64,000 bases of DNA, taken from Neodontobutis hainanensis. Its lineage: Eukaryota > Chordata > Actinopteri > Gobiiformes > Odontobutidae. A model generated the notes under the pieces. It had not been told where the DNA came from. It did no database searches and was given only the letters and a program-made list of their open reading frames with translations. The stretch lies in assembly GCA_024349245.1 (NCBI GenBank), contig JALDNG010000024.1, forward strand, positions 8,102,001 to 8,166,000, given 5' to 3'. The first letter of the stretch is position 1. The number at the start of each line of letters is the position of its first letter. The translations under genes and the position numbers were made by a program. Of the stretch, positions 49,395-60,733 are shown in pieces.

Positions 49395-49613
49395 GACGGC
49401 AGTAGCTCAGTGGGTAGAGCAGTCGTCTTTCAAACGGAAGGTAGTTGGTTCGATTCCCGCTCTCCCCACAGTTCATACTGTCGTTGTGTCCTTGGGCAAG
49501 ACACTTAACCCACCTTGCCTCCAGTGGCTGTAACACTGGTAATTACTGTAGAACAATGTAAGTCGCTTTGGATAAAAGCGTCTGCCAAATGAATAAATGT
49601 AAATGTAAATGTA
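49395..49613 (+). mobile_element. tRNA-derived SINE, V-SINE type, full length
   Basis: The head has an A box (TAGCTCAGTGGGTAGAGC, 49403-49420) and a B box (GGTTCGATTCC, 49447-49457) at tRNA spacing. The central block CCTTGGGCAAGACACTTAACC is the conserved core I associate with vertebrate V-SINEs. The tail carries GTCGCTTTGGATAAAAGCG and ends in AAATGTAAATGTAAATGTAAG. It looks complete and recent compared with the LINE relics in the window. Confidence 0.85.
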
Positions 49614-50721
49614 AGTCAACCAAGCTGGTTACTGTGCAGCTGTCAAACATTTCAACCTCAACCCCTTACTGCCTTGACATTGCATGTCATACATCAAGTA
49701 AATCAAGCAGTAATAAAATATAAACAGTGATGGCCTTTTGTAATGCGTGTGGTTAGCCCTCTGTTGGTTATGCAACCCAGAGCTTTTTAGTTCTCATTGC
49801 TCACATAGGCTGAGCAAAATCACCCTCCAAACCTGTCACCAGGCCAAACAGCAGATCAATTGTTCCTCTAACTACTGATTCATCTCTTTTTAGACCTCAG
49901 TCCCTGCCACTGCCTGTCTGGTTTTCAGAGGCCCAGAAGTCTCTAAGGCTAGCAACTGGGAAGATCCTAGTCAATAAGCTTTCATTACACGAAAGTGTTT
50001 GGGCTGCCTGCTGCATAACGGCATGGTCAAATTTTGTAATTAAGCTGTATGGAGCTGATTGGACTTGAGACAAAATAGACTGAAAGACACAACTGTATGA
50101 CTTAGAGAGAGAGATTTATTGACCACCATTACAGGCATTGGCTGTTCAAGTCTGCCATGCTTCTGGAACAGTACGGCATATGTAGCTACCTATTGCGTCA
50201 TGTTATGCAATGTTGTCTAATCTTGCACTTGTTTGTGACAAACAGGGACAGAGCTACAGAGATATAGATACTGTAATTACAGCTTTGGTGTGAAGAGGCC
50301 AAGAGAACACACATTTCTAACAGACTTGACGTAATTTTGGCTTCCTAAAGTTTTTTTGTGTTATCAAGATCTATCAAGTTCAAACAACATTATTATTTTT
50401 AACATTTGTAAAGATTGTTGACGAAGATTAAAGCTTAACTTGTGCGTCTTTGGCCTGTGGTGAGAAGATTTCAAGGAAATTATATTAAGTTTCCATAAAT
50501 TCCACCAATGATGACTGAACCTCAAAATACATACTGAGTAAAATAAAATGTCTTTGTTTTGTTTTAGAAAATGTATCATTTTGAAGCAATAATGGTACAA
50601 AGACTGATCTGACTGAACAAACACTGCCTCTGTGTCCAGCAATAGTACTTTCATGGTTGGAACTGCACGCCCCAACCTCCATTACTGCCCTCGCAGACAC
50701 AGGCTGATGATCACTGGTGCC

Positions 50722-52423
50722 ATGGGCGCGGTGCGGGTCAACAGGTAATTACAGCCACTGGCAACGTGTCAATAATAATGTTTATTTTCATTATTTAATA
50801 GATATTTGTCTGTTTTGCAGATACAGCATTGTTTCCACAGATGAAGATGCCGCACAGATCGCGGCCCTGGGGCTTCACAATGGTCACAGTCCCCTGACTC
50901 AGCATACACTGACTGAGGGCTGCGTGGCAGTGGTGGATGGAGAAGAAGAACTAGGAGGGGACTGTTCAGAGAGTGAAGAGGCAAGAGGAAGTCTGTCTTT
51001 GAGGGTGCCAAACGAGCCCCTCTCCCACAGCTGCCGCACGTCCCCTTTAGGTCGTCTCGGCCTGGATCTTAGCACTGGTCGCCTTCGCAGCCGCTTTGTG
51101 AAGAAGAACGGCCAGTGCAATGTAGTATTCAACAACATGGAGGATAAGCCCAGACGATACTTGGCTGACATTTTCACTACATGTGTGGACATTCGCTGGC
51201 GCTATCTGATGCTGATCTTCACCACCACCTTCCTTCTGTCATGGCTGCTGTTTGGGCTGGTCTTCTGGGGAGTGGCCCTGGCTCATGGGGACTTTGACAT
51301 CCACATCCCTGTAAAGGATGGGAGCCTTCACAGCTCTGTGGAGGCAGCACAGGATGAGTGGCGTCCATGTATCCTTCACATCCAGGGCTTTGTTGGGGCC
51401 TTCCTTTTCTCCATTGAGACCCAGACAACCATTGGATATGGTTTCCGGTGTGTCACTGAGGAGTGTCCCGTGGCTGTAGTGACTGTTGTAATCCAGTCCA
51501 TTATGGGCTGCATTATAGACTCCTTCATGATAGGCACCATAATGGCCAAGATGGTGCGTCCCAAGAAGCGGGCACAGACTTTGCTGTTCTCACGTCATGC
51601 TGTGATCGCACTGCGAGATGGTAAACTGTGCCTGATGTGGCGCTTGGGAAACATGCGCAAGAGCCACATTGTTGAGGCCCATGTGCGTGCCCAGCTCATT
51701 AAGCCACATGTGACAGCAGAGGGAGAATACCTCCCTTTAGAGCAAACAGACATTGATGTTGGCTATGACGAAGGGCTTGATCGTTTGTTTCTGGTGTCAC
51801 CTCTGGTGGTTGTCCATGAGATTAACAAGAACAGTCCTCTGTATAACCTGAGCCACACCGATCTGCAGAAAGAGGACTTTGAGATTGTTGTCATCTTGGA
51901 GGGCATGGTGGAAGCCACAGCTATGACCACTCAAGCCCGTAGCTCCTACTTGGCCAAGGAGATCCTCTGGGGTCACCGCTTTGAGCCTGTGGTCTTTGAG
52001 AAAGGCGACCGCTACCACGTGGACTATTCCCGCTTTCACAAAACCTACGGAGTGCCATCTACACCTCAGTGCAGCGCCAGGGAACTGAGCCAGAGGAAAG
52101 GCCATAGCAGCCAGTCTTCCTCCTCCTCATCCAGCTGCTCACGCACACCATCACCTTTTGCCCCGAAGGCTGCCCGTCGCCTGCTGGGCAGCCACTCCCC
52201 CAGTGCATTCTGCTACGAGAACGAGGTAGCCCTCTGCTGTGGGGATGACGAAGAGGATCAGGATGTGAAAGAAGGGGGAATACTGAGAGATGACATCCGC
52301 ATGGGTTGCAAGGAGAAGCAAACAATGGAGATGCTGTGTATGCTGGACACAGACAATCAAATAAGCCTTGACAGACTACAGCCCACTCTACCTTTATACA
52401 TCAGCAAAGAATCAGGAGTTTAA
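50722..52423 (+). CDS. kcnj4: Inward rectifier potassium channel Kir2 (kcnj4-like), 541 aa
   Basis: Strong inward rectifier that sets resting potential in neurons and muscle. Exons 50722-50744 and 50821-52423 give 541 residues. The start MGAVRVNR followed by YSIVS mirrors Kir2.1 and requires the 76-bp intron 50745-50820. The first membrane segment is near 138-162, the filter TIGYG at 211-215, and M2 with the rectification Asp (about 241) near 225-248. SHIVEAHVRA (289-298) and EGMVEATAMTT lie in the cytoplasmic domain. The ER-export motif FCYENE is at 471-476 and the C-terminal ESGV is a class I PDZ ligand. SFMIGTIMAKM and the C-terminal LDRLQPTLPL favour Kir2.3 (KCNJ4), which is also on human 22q13; Kir2.2 is the alternative. 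About 98 residues precede RFVKKNGQ, against roughly 40 in Kir2.1. A Ser run sits near 440-446. An in-frame ATG at 50707 is also possible. Confidence 0.9.
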
Positions 52424-52935
52424 GCCAATCAATGGGGGCTGGGGCCTATTCCAGTTTTTCCTCTTTTTGTCTGGGTGCTTCCAGCTAGTATTGTATTGAA
52501 TGTGTGTAAACTAAATATGAAAGGTGGAGAACATTGGTTTCTCTGTAGCCTGTAACTTGCTCTAGCTTCAAATCAAATGCAATTTCAGCTTCTTTACAGC
52601 ACAGTGATCCTGTGTTAATCTCACAGTCTGAGGTATGACAAGCTTGAGAGTTTGAAAATGTCCACTTTGTTTTTAATTTGATCCATTTTCATTTCTGTAA
52701 ATATATTTATTTCATTTGTAAACAATTTCTCAGACTGTTAATGTATTTATCATAATGGAGGCATACAAATATAATTGCTTGCATAAAACATATTTTCTTT
52801 ATTTGGCATATTTACATGTTTCTTTGTTTTAAAATAAACAATTTATGCAAAGGTTATACTAAACAAAGTCACGTTAAAATACAGCTACACATGAAGGACA
52901 TACACTGCAGTTAACAATTAACAGTTTGTTATTTT

Positions 52936-52941
52936 AATAAA
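52936..52941 (+). other. kcnj4: Polyadenylation signal of kcnj4
   Basis: AATAAA about 510 bases after the stop codon, the first canonical hexamer in a T-rich 3' UTR with a GT-rich stretch after it. Confidence 0.55.
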
Positions 52942-53479
52942 GACTTGAATTATGCATGTGGTTTTGTGTTTTATTCTGTAAATGTTTATAATAGACAATT
53001 TCACATTTAGATGAAGTATGCATCATTACGGCATAGGATTTATCTCTTACTTCTTAATGGTGGACATATCTAGCATACAGCATACAACATAGTGTAGTGC
53101 TTGTGGCTGTTGTACCGGCTCCCTCATGTGGTCAGGCTGCAACACCACAACATAAGTGCCTGCCTCACTGGGACGCTGACTTTGCTATGATTGTGTCTCG
53201 ATTTGGACTCCATTGGAAATTTCAGATTAAACAAGTCATGAATAAAGTCTATGAAGATGTCTTTTCATTCGTTTAATGTCTGTTTAGCAAAATCCACAAA
53301 ATCCACAAAACCATAATCTCGTGTAGCATTTTACTTTATTGTGCATTTAGCATGTGAACACATTGTTTCCAGACGGTACCTGAACCAGGACTTTTTGTAT
53401 TCAGTTCAATTTCATTTCAAATTCGTGGGCGCTGGCATTTTTTCAGAAACCTTGGAACTTTGAAAGAGTTCACAACATT

Positions 53480-53960
53480 GCTCAAACTTAAACCGTGGCA
53501 CTGAAGGTAACAGCTGAGCCCATGCTTTAGCATGAAAATGATAATTACAGCTGTCACGCTCTAATTGACCCCCTTCTGTCTTTACTGCCACTTAGGAGTC
53601 TTTAAAATCTGTAATAAATTGAGTAGTATTCCGCTCCAAACATTCATAGTTCTCCATCAGCTCTCAGCCGTAATCTAATCAGCTGATCTTTGATGTAATT
53701 AAATGCCATCTCCTGTGCACTCTAACAGCTCATTTCCCCTCTGTGCCTTTCTTCCCATCCTTGTATCCCTGGCCGTTTTCTGATGCTGCTTAATTAAGTG
53801 AGCGGTCACACCCCCTGTCATCAGCACGCATGAGGCCAAGCAGCTGGCTGACCTCTGTGACCTCTGTTAAGGCTGCTAATGGCCCACTAAGGATCTTGGC
53901 TAATAAGCTGCTGTGTATTTCCCTTCATGTGCCTGTGTGCTTTCATGTGTGTGACACCCG
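53480..53960. promoter_or_regulatory. Candidate enhancer (homeodomain, E-box and TCF/LEF motifs)
   Basis: Dense in TAAT cores (TAATTAAATG, TTAATTAAG), CAGCTG E-boxes and an ATCTTTGATG TCF/LEF-type site near 53687-53696. It is less AT-repetitive than the flanks. Conservation was not testable here, so this is a motif-based guess. Confidence 0.3.
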
Positions 53961-55282
53961 TATATCTGCATGGCCCCTCTCTGCCGGAGCCCGAGGCAGT
54001 GCGACCAGAGCTGGTGACAGTGCTGTGTGCTCAGCAGGGGACAGTATTTAGGCACAGGGGGTCTTTGACTCCATAATGAGTGTGTTGTGTGTGGTGGAGC
54101 TGTGAAGCATCTCGCTGGGGAACAGTGGGGAACAGTGGCCCATTGTGTGGCCACAAGCGCACAGCCACGGCTCAGCAGAGTGTGATGCATGCATGAGCCC
54201 TGGGAAGCACCACAGGGCAAATCATCAGGACTGTTCAATTTTTCCATATTTCTATACGTCTGCCATTTTTGGTTGTTTTTGATTTAAATCCCATCTCATT
54301 CACTTTGACTAAACCCTGTTTCCCACAGCACTCTTTAGTTAAGGCGGCCACATGGGCAATAAGCACCCACCACCTTAAGAGGACCCCTCGAAAACGAGAT
54401 GATTCATCTCAAGGGATTTATCCTCACAAAAATGTAAATAAATAAATAAACCTTTTTGTCTTCTGCAATGACATTAAGTCCATGTAGTATCAGTTGTTCT
54501 AATGATTTATTTATCTTGACTTGACTTCTATTGTGGTGCGTAAATGTTGAAAGAGAAACCAGAGGCAAGGTTTTTAAACCATTTGGGGAAAATATTTGAA
54601 GTCTATAAATTACATTAAATAATTACTTTAGGTAAAGAATTTTTTGCAACTGACAATTTTGTGTGGGAAACACTGAAACTGCACTACACAGAATAAAATG
54701 TACAGACAAACACATTATAAAGTTTTGATCATCTTGTTTGGTCTTGACTTAAAATTTTCAAACTGCTAATTAACTTTTTACTTAAGTTTGTTCTTCTGTT
54801 GTCTGACCTACATTTGTTTGAAGGCCTGTTCTATTTTAGGCTTACAACTGTCTGACCGGCATGAGATCATTTGTTTATGTAATGGAATTTACTGCAGCTG
54901 TAAAGTCTCAAAATGTTTAGTATTGAATAAATCGAGAGACTTTTGTTAATGTGGTCCAGTGTCCTTGTCTTTCCTTCAGAGTCTCCAGTAGGATTCTAAA
55001 GTTTGAGTAATGGTCTTTTTTTTGGAAACTGCTTTTCTATGTCAACTCCAACTATTTTCATTCACAAATTAACTGAAAATAAAATATTATAGTCAGCTTT
55101 GTTTTATGCTGCGTTGTTGCCACAAGAATAAAGTCTCTAGGTCATTAAAGTTGTCACCACATAATAAATTCCTTTGTATACCGTGCTGAGTTCTGCTAAT
55201 TAGTTTTTTGTGCACTTATGCTTTTTGTTTCCTTGTGTTTTTAAAATTGCTTCCATTGTTTTCCTCACTTAACTCACACATA

Positions 55283-55322
55283 AAAGCGTCTGCTAAATGA
55301 CTAAATGTAAATGTAAATGTAA
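55283..55322 (+). repeat. Truncated SINE tail
   Basis: AAAAGCGTCTGCTAAATGAC followed by TAAATGTAAATGTAAATGTAAT, matching the 3' tail of the SINE at 49.4-49.6 kb without its head or core. Confidence 0.75.
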
Positions 55323-58300
55323 TAATTCTTCCTGTATACTGTTGGACATTTTCTAAAGCCTACTTAATATTTACACAGAGACAGAAATTGCCTACAGCTT
55401 TGATTGAATTCCTATAAAGCATGTTTTATTGCATTTTACACTAATCTTTGTGTATTGAATAAGAAACAGTAGTTTGTTATAGTTAGTAGGTCGGCTGCTA
55501 TTGTGCTACATTAATTAAAGGTCCTGTAAGTCCTATGAGATTTGGTTATTGCCACAGAAGAAACAGCTCTTCCTCTGTTTAGTACACGATTCTCAATCTC
55601 TTCTCTGGGTCTGGGCCTTCCTTTCTTGTGGACACCTGTTTATGCTGATTCCATTGTACATATTTTAATGTCTATTCAAACGTGTAGGTTTATGTAAATG
55701 CACATACCCCACTCAAACTGCTTATCCCAGCTTGAATTCTATGTGTGACACTTTTGCTATAGCTTATTAGCGCAAGATGGTTTACCTTATCTTTTAGCTG
55801 AGAATAATGCTGTTTGAACTGTGATTCTGAGGAAGGTCCATTTCCCATTGGCCTGAACACCTGTTTATGCTCCTCTGCTGATCAAATCAAAGTGTTGCAC
55901 TCAAACCGAATTGTCTCCTACAGCTTATATTCATTCATATTTGTGATGGGGAATAAAAATGGCAGACAGGGATGAGGTTGTAAATCACCATATTTCTCAC
56001 TCTGTGCTTCAAAAATCCCATCCATCTTCTTGTCTGGCTGCCTTTTATCTCTGAGTCTGGTCGTCAACAACAGCCTCTTTCATGTAGCCATCTTGTCCAC
56101 AGCCCCTCAGGCCTTCTCTGCCACTCTCCTCTCTTTCGTTCACACACACTAATTAAATGTTCTCAGCAGAACTCATGATTAGAAAGACACTATACTCTCT
56201 CTAGCTTTCTCTAGGCCTGGGCCTTCCTCTCTTCTTTCAAAAATGTAACATCAAATTCCTGTTTGTCCCTGATGGCATTTCAAATATTTTAATCAAGACA
56301 ATGACATGTTTGTTTTTGTAGGAATATGGCTTTATTTGTGGTTTCACATTAGTTAAAATCAAATAAATACAAAATGGAGCAGATAAAATAAGTTACATTT
56401 GAGGTTTTTCTGTTGGTTTTAAACATTGAGCTGGGAGGTGAAACAAGGCAGGAATGATAATATTTAATTATTTAGAAGTATAGAATAAAGAATTCACACA
56501 GTACATAAATTCTGTATATACATGTAAAATAGTGTTAGTGGTTACATAATATCTAATATAAAACCTCAATAAATAACACATATCAGTGTTACATAGCTGA
56601 GATTGAGTCCCCAACAGCTCGTAATATACACAATTACACTGAAGAAACCTTCTGATATAGCAGTGACTTATCTTCCTAAAACTGCCTTTTTAATTATAGA
56701 AAGCATTCATCCAAAGACACAGACTTGTACAAATGTCAAACAGCTGGATTAATTAGTAGAACATCTCTTAAAGGTACAATGGCCCAATATTTGAACATGG
56801 TGAATCTGAATCAGATTGGACACAGTATAAAAGCGTATCTGTTGAATCAGATTCTCACAAGAGAAAAGAGTTTAGGTTTTGGCCACATAGCACCGCAGGG
56901 GAACGGTTTCAAGTGTGTCTAACGAGCGACATATATGCATGACTAAACAGCCTGCCAGCATGTATAACTGAGGGGCAGAATCGTCATCGACTCGTATTGT
57001 GAATGCCACCATTGTCCGCGTCACTGTCACGCTTATCTTCATGAGCAGCATCACCGTCACCTCCCTGAGTCAGGGGCACAAGGCCCAAGTGTCTCCATGA
57101 CTTTTACATTTTATATTCACAGCCTAATTTTTCACCAAATAAATTCTGATATTATTCACTGTTGTTTTCTACTTTTCTCTCAGCGAGGCTGAAGCAGTGG
57201 CACCGAGATGCAGACAAGGCAAAGCCACGAACAATAGACCATTCATGATGCCCTGCAATGCAATGATGATCCTGCTCTGCCCTCAGCCCCCGTCCTAGTG
57301 TCCACAGCTGCACAAGAATGTGGTCCAACAAGTTCCCCCCTCTCCCCAGCCGCCACCACCATCGCTACCACCGCCACCAGCTCACCGCCACGGCCTGCTG
57401 TCCCGATCCAAGCCCCCTTCCCCAAATAAAAAAGAAAAAGCACGAGAAAGGCCAGAAACCGAGAAGGGGGGAAACTCTGCAGACCATGCACAAAGAGAGG
57501 ATTCATGGTGGTTCGAGAAGAGAAACAAGAGGGGCACCCATTTAAGTGTGGTGCAGCTGCACTAATTCACTGGCTCAAAATGAGCAAAAGGAGTGACAGA
57601 GGTCAGATAGCAGAATCATTTTTTATTCATCAACCAGCATCATCGCTAAGAAGAAAACATCAAGTGATAACAGAGGAGACACCTGCATCCTTAAATGGCT
57701 TTGACCAAAATAAAGCATTTCAGCCACTTCCTGATCTCAACATGACCTTTGTTTGTCTACAGTTATCATTCTCATGTGACATGCTGACTATCTAAAGTCT
57801 TAAGATACGTTTACAGTCTTAGCCAAGAGTCAACACCTTCTTATTCATTCTTTTTTCAGTCTCAAGTTTCAGATCACAGAATTTCCCAGGTTTTAATGAG
57901 TAAAGCTTATTCGCACAAATTTTCACATAATCTTTGTAATTGGATGGAACATTGCTAATTTCTTTGAACTTTTTAAACCTCTCTATGTCTTATTTCAAAC
58001 AAGGTCTTGGCCTAGTATGGTTTTGAATTTGGTCTTCTGCCTCAAGTCCTTGCATCACTAAAGTCCCATCTTATATTATCTTCAAAATACCATCTCTTTT
58101 TTACATAACTCTTCATTCTTCATCCATATAATTATAGTATTGCCTTTTGGTAATTTACAGGGTTCTTTGGCAGTCACTCATAGCAGCTTTTAAGAAGTGG
58201 GCAAAGTGAAACATGAGGAAACCTCTATAAAGGCATTGTAAGGCGTTTAAAGTTTGGTAGAAGACTATACATGGGACAATTTATAAATTAATATTATATA

Positions 58301-60631
58301 TTTAAAGTAAAAACGTTAAGCACCATGGCTGTAATGCAGGTTTAAGCAGCTCCTTCTCTTCAATAACATAATAGGATCAAAGAAACATGCTAATTATACC
58401 AATGATAATAGTGGAAATGTTAGTTTAGAGCCCTGTCTAAGCTGAGCTGTAACCCCATCAGAATCTCATATTGTCCTTTGATTACTCAGACCGAGTCAAA
58501 GTCTCGGTCATGACTTGGCCTCAACTACAACACAAGTCTGCAACAACATCAGATGTCTTGACGGGACATGCTTTGTAAAAGTCCAAATATTCAAATCACA
58601 TGAGCTTCTGTTTTATTGATAGTCTAGCTTCAGAGCTGGAAATCCCCACACAAGAGCTGACCACAACAGCTTCTCATTCACATCATGAGAGTCAAATATG
58701 AATTATATATTGTATTTACAGCAAAGACGAAAATGCTAAATATAAAAATCTGAGCAAAATTTTGTAAATTCTGGATAAAAACAGGATGCTTTTGTGGTAA
58801 TTGCCAGTATGCTAAAATGTATGTCTTTTTTGACATGTACTTTCAAACCCTTTTGTGGAGTTTGTTGTCATCTGGAACAAGTGACGGCATTCATTTGAGC
58901 CCAATGTGCCTATTGACATGGGAATGAATGCTTTCCACCAATTATACAGGAGTTTGATGCAGAATGTGACCCAGCATGTGAATATTTGACCGCTATGTGC
59001 ATGCTTTCTCCTTATCTGCATCCCTCTCTCACACTATCTGCTCCACATTTCTCTCTCTTTTTCTCTCCATCTATCGTCAGATTTCAGGAATTTCCCCGGG
59101 AGCCGTCTGAGTCTAAGGCCAGAGTTAAAAAGTCTGTTACTTTTCTCTCCCTCAGTCCATCCACTTCCTGATCGTCACCTAGTTTACCAACAGAAAATGT
59201 TCATAAACACAACTTGATTGGATTCTCGTGATGCTGTTGCAAAAGAGGCCGCCCATGACTAAGCATGCACCTGAAGCCTCTCCCCCCCACCCCTTCCCTC
59301 ACAATGATCTTTGACCTGTTTGTCGATCATGAGACCCTCCGTCCCTGCGTCCTCTGGCTGGTCTCTGTCCCCGGGGAGCCAAAAGGAAGCGGGCTGCGCT
59401 CTTGTGACACATTGGTCTGTGTGGCCGCAGAGAGGCCCATTATTACAGTCACATGGCAGGTTAGAGCAGGCACTGATGCAACCATGTGAGCTCTATTTTC
59501 TAACCCATAACTGCTACAGCCCCCCAGGCCTGTCATACTTTCACACAGGACATACGAGATGTCTGCAATCGGGGCACACAAAGACTTCAGATATGACTGG
59601 GCAACAGGTGGATAATGTTTACACAGTACATTTGGGGTTAAATTAGCTCTTAGCTACATTGCAGGTTATCAATATAAAGCCACAACAACCAATAACTAAA
59701 GTAATAACTTGTACATTTTTGTAACTTATCTAGCCTTTCCATTTATTTGCATATTCCTCTACTCAATTTTAAAGTTTATTATGGGGTCATTGAGACCACA
59801 CACTTCCTTCATTTTGTTCTTGAATAATATTCCTGACTTATTTTCCGACATTGTAAAAACTGCTATTATTTAAGGGGCATTATAATTCAGCATAATGATT
59901 AAGGTTATGCCTTTTTTGTGTCAACCATATGATAAACCGGCCTCTTATTTTAAGACAAAAATCATGTATACTGGCAGAAAATAAAATGTAATTTATTGAG
60001 ATTTAGAAAATACTACAACTTGATTAGACATACCCCTGTTGTCTGCATTCTTGTTGTCATACATAGATAATATTATACTATCATACAGGTTTGTGAGGTT
60101 GTAGGCCATGGGAAAATGATTTTTTGGATATAATAAGGCATTGTTTATACACAAATGCATTTCTAATGATTCAGTTTATTGGGTCAATAAAATCAGCTGC
60201 ACCTCACCCCAGCCTGACCGGCTTCAAGTTTAAACTTTCCCAAAAGGTCAAATGATTGCTCCCAGAAGGTCATCCCTTTCTTACAAAACACATCTATATG
60301 TTGTACATCCAGCTTTGTTGTCAAAACACCACAACAGATGATTGTTTTAAAGTTAGGGCAACAATCCAAACATTTTAAAAGGATCTGACATTTTAATTAG
60401 CTGCTTATCTCCAAAACTGCTCTGGGCAAAAATGAATGTTTGAGAAAAAAAATATTTTCACATAAAAGATATTCACCCAAGGCCACATTTTCACAAGAAT
60501 ATTTGTTGCCATATCAGCAACTTCATCAAACTTACAAGTATAAACCTGTTTTATATTTTGACATGGTTAACAATGTTTACAAGACACGTGACACGTATCC
60601 TTTTAAAAATGTATTAGGCTATTTATATTTG

Positions 60632-60632
60632 A

Positions 60633-60671
<39 letters not shown>

Positions 60672-60689
60672 GTTATTATTTTATTGTTG

Positions 60690-60732
<43 letters not shown>

Positions 60733-60733
60733 C
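60632..60733 (+). repeat. (ATT)n microsatellite
   Basis: About 100 bases of ATT trinucleotides with GTT interruptions in the middle; long and pure enough to be polymorphic. Confidence 0.95.

Noticed and set aside
50717..50820. Alternative N-terminus of the Kir2 channel by reading through the 76-bp intron
   Set aside because: It would need a GTG start and gives an unrelated hydrophobic sequence, whereas splicing restores the conserved MGAVRVNR start.
51797..52105. Antisense reading frame over kcnj4
   Set aside because: Shadow of the conserved channel coding sequence; no independent support.
57243..57565. Pro/His- or Gly-rich reading frames on both strands
   Set aside because: Compositional artefact of a GC-rich purine/pyrimidine stretch; no start context, splice sites or family match.
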